A stretch of 6,284 bases of DNA, from the NCBI GenBank assembly GCA_017446125.1, contig JAFSRL010000300.1:1-6284 (forward strand), given 5' to 3'. This document shows positions 6,012 to 6,284 of this stretch, in pieces. The notes beneath the pieces were generated by a model. The model did no database searches. It saw only the letters and a list, made by a program, of their open reading frames with translations, and was not told the DNA's origin. Each line of letters starts with the position of its first letter. The first letter of the stretch is position 1. Both the position numbers and the translations under genes were made by a program. Origin of the DNA: Lachnospiraceae bacterium (GTDB lineage Bacteria > Bacillota > Clostridia > Lachnospirales > Lachnospiraceae).

Positions 6012-6128
6012 GTGTATCAGGGCCGTACCCCCGTCTTCCATTTCGCGATTTTGCACGCGAGACCCCCGCGCCGTTCCCTGGGAGCCATACCTGTAGAGAT
6101 CCGCTTCTTTTATAAAAGCGGCATGCTC
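6012..6128. other. GC-rich, palindrome-containing segment of unknown origin fused to the GNAT remnant
   Basis: The part from about 6012 to 6105 is strikingly GC-rich (CCCCC and CGCG runs) between AT-rich flanks. It contains TCGCG-ATTTTGCA-CGCGA (6043-6060), a 5-bp inverted repeat. Next to it lies CCGCTT/AAGCGG (6101-6106/6116-6121), which encloses the perfect 12-base palindrome CTTTTATAAAAG (6107-6118), and then GCATGC (6121-6126). The minus-strand frame of the GNAT remnant stays open through it to TAA at 6009-6011, but the resulting peptide matches no domain I know. It may be a repeat, a mobile-element end or a scar. Confidence 0.4.
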
Positions 6129-6251
6129 TTCATCAAACCTGTCAGCCAGCCATCCCTTCTTTGAAGATACCTGCACATCTTTGTTGTTGGAAATCGCACA
6201 GCAGATGTGTTCCTTTTCCAAATTATCCTTTGTTATCCTGATGTACTCCAT
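6129..6251 (-). pseudogene. 5' remnant of a GNAT family (YoaP-like) N-acetyltransferase gene
   Basis: The minus strand from ATG 6251 encodes MEYIRITKDNLEKEHICC, followed by an SNNKDVQVSSKKGWLADRFDE stretch. I recognise this as the N-terminus of clostridial GNAT proteins related to YoaP. Similarity stops at about residue 41. The frame continues for 39 more codons (to TAA at 6009-6011) into GC-rich sequence that does not resemble the rest of a GNAT domain. The acetyl-CoA binding motif (Q/RxxGxG/A) and most of the fold are missing, since a full protein would be well over 150 residues. The initiation signals are intact: AAGGAGG (6260-6266) lies 8 bases before the ATG. So this is a 3'-truncated gene, probably broken by an insertion or deletion whose other side is the ATPase cassette. 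The family call rests on memory of the N-terminal sequence. Confidence 0.6.
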
Positions 6252-6284
6252 ATAAACAGCCTCCTTCGCTTTGCAAATCGAATA

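Noticed and set aside
6017..6088. Minus-strand 23-codon frame starting MAPRERRGG within the GC-rich segment
   Set aside because: AGG lies directly against the ATG, so no properly spaced ribosome binding site exists. It is short and Arg/Gly-rich, as expected by chance in GC-rich DNA.
1..6284. CRISPR arrays, tRNA or rRNA genes
   Set aside because: I saw no regularly spaced direct repeats, no tRNA-like cloverleaf or TTCGAATC-type arm in context, and no rRNA-like sequence on either strand.

Overview
The window looks like a chromosomal segment from an anaerobic gut-type Firmicute, most likely a Lachnospiraceae-like Clostridium relative. This is an inference from Gram-positive style lipoproteins, strong AGGAGG ribosome binding sites, a DUF4349 lipoprotein, and an FMN/FAD lipoprotein reductase of the kind anaerobes use. 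No 16S or other marker is present, so the assignment is tentative.

Layout from left to right. (1) Two minus-strand envelope genes: a DUF4349-type lipoprotein that runs off the left edge (1-938), and upstream of it a membrane-anchored protein with a DUF4190-like N-terminus and beta-rich outer domains (1080-2027). A short hairpin lies between them. (2) A 160-base divergent promoter region (2028-2187). (3) A plus-strand lipoprotein flavoreductase (2188-4089) with a covalent-FMN domain fused to a fumarate-reductase-type FAD domain. It keeps every substrate residue expected for a fumarate-type enzyme and has no heme motifs. (4) A strong hairpin at 4142-4169 that can terminate transcription from both sides. 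(5) A minus-strand two-gene operon of clearly lower GC, with an ABC/OLD-type AAA ATPase (4746-5900) followed 10 bases later by a small TOPRIM/RloB-like protein (4214-4735). It is driven by a near-consensus promoter (5959-5987). (6) The 5' remnant of a GNAT acetyltransferase gene (6129-6251), fused in frame to unrelated GC-rich, palindrome-containing DNA (about 6012-6128).

The first three genes work at the cell surface. The flavoreductase is probably a terminal reductase for an external electron acceptor, fed through its FMN. The ATPase/TOPRIM-like pair has the architecture of ATPase-nuclease defence systems (OLD/Gabija, PARIS, AbiL/RloAB), but the second protein is unusually small. With the GC shift and the broken neighbouring gene it looks like an acquired accessory cassette, and it is the best candidate here for an undescribed system. 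Its function is inferred from architecture only.
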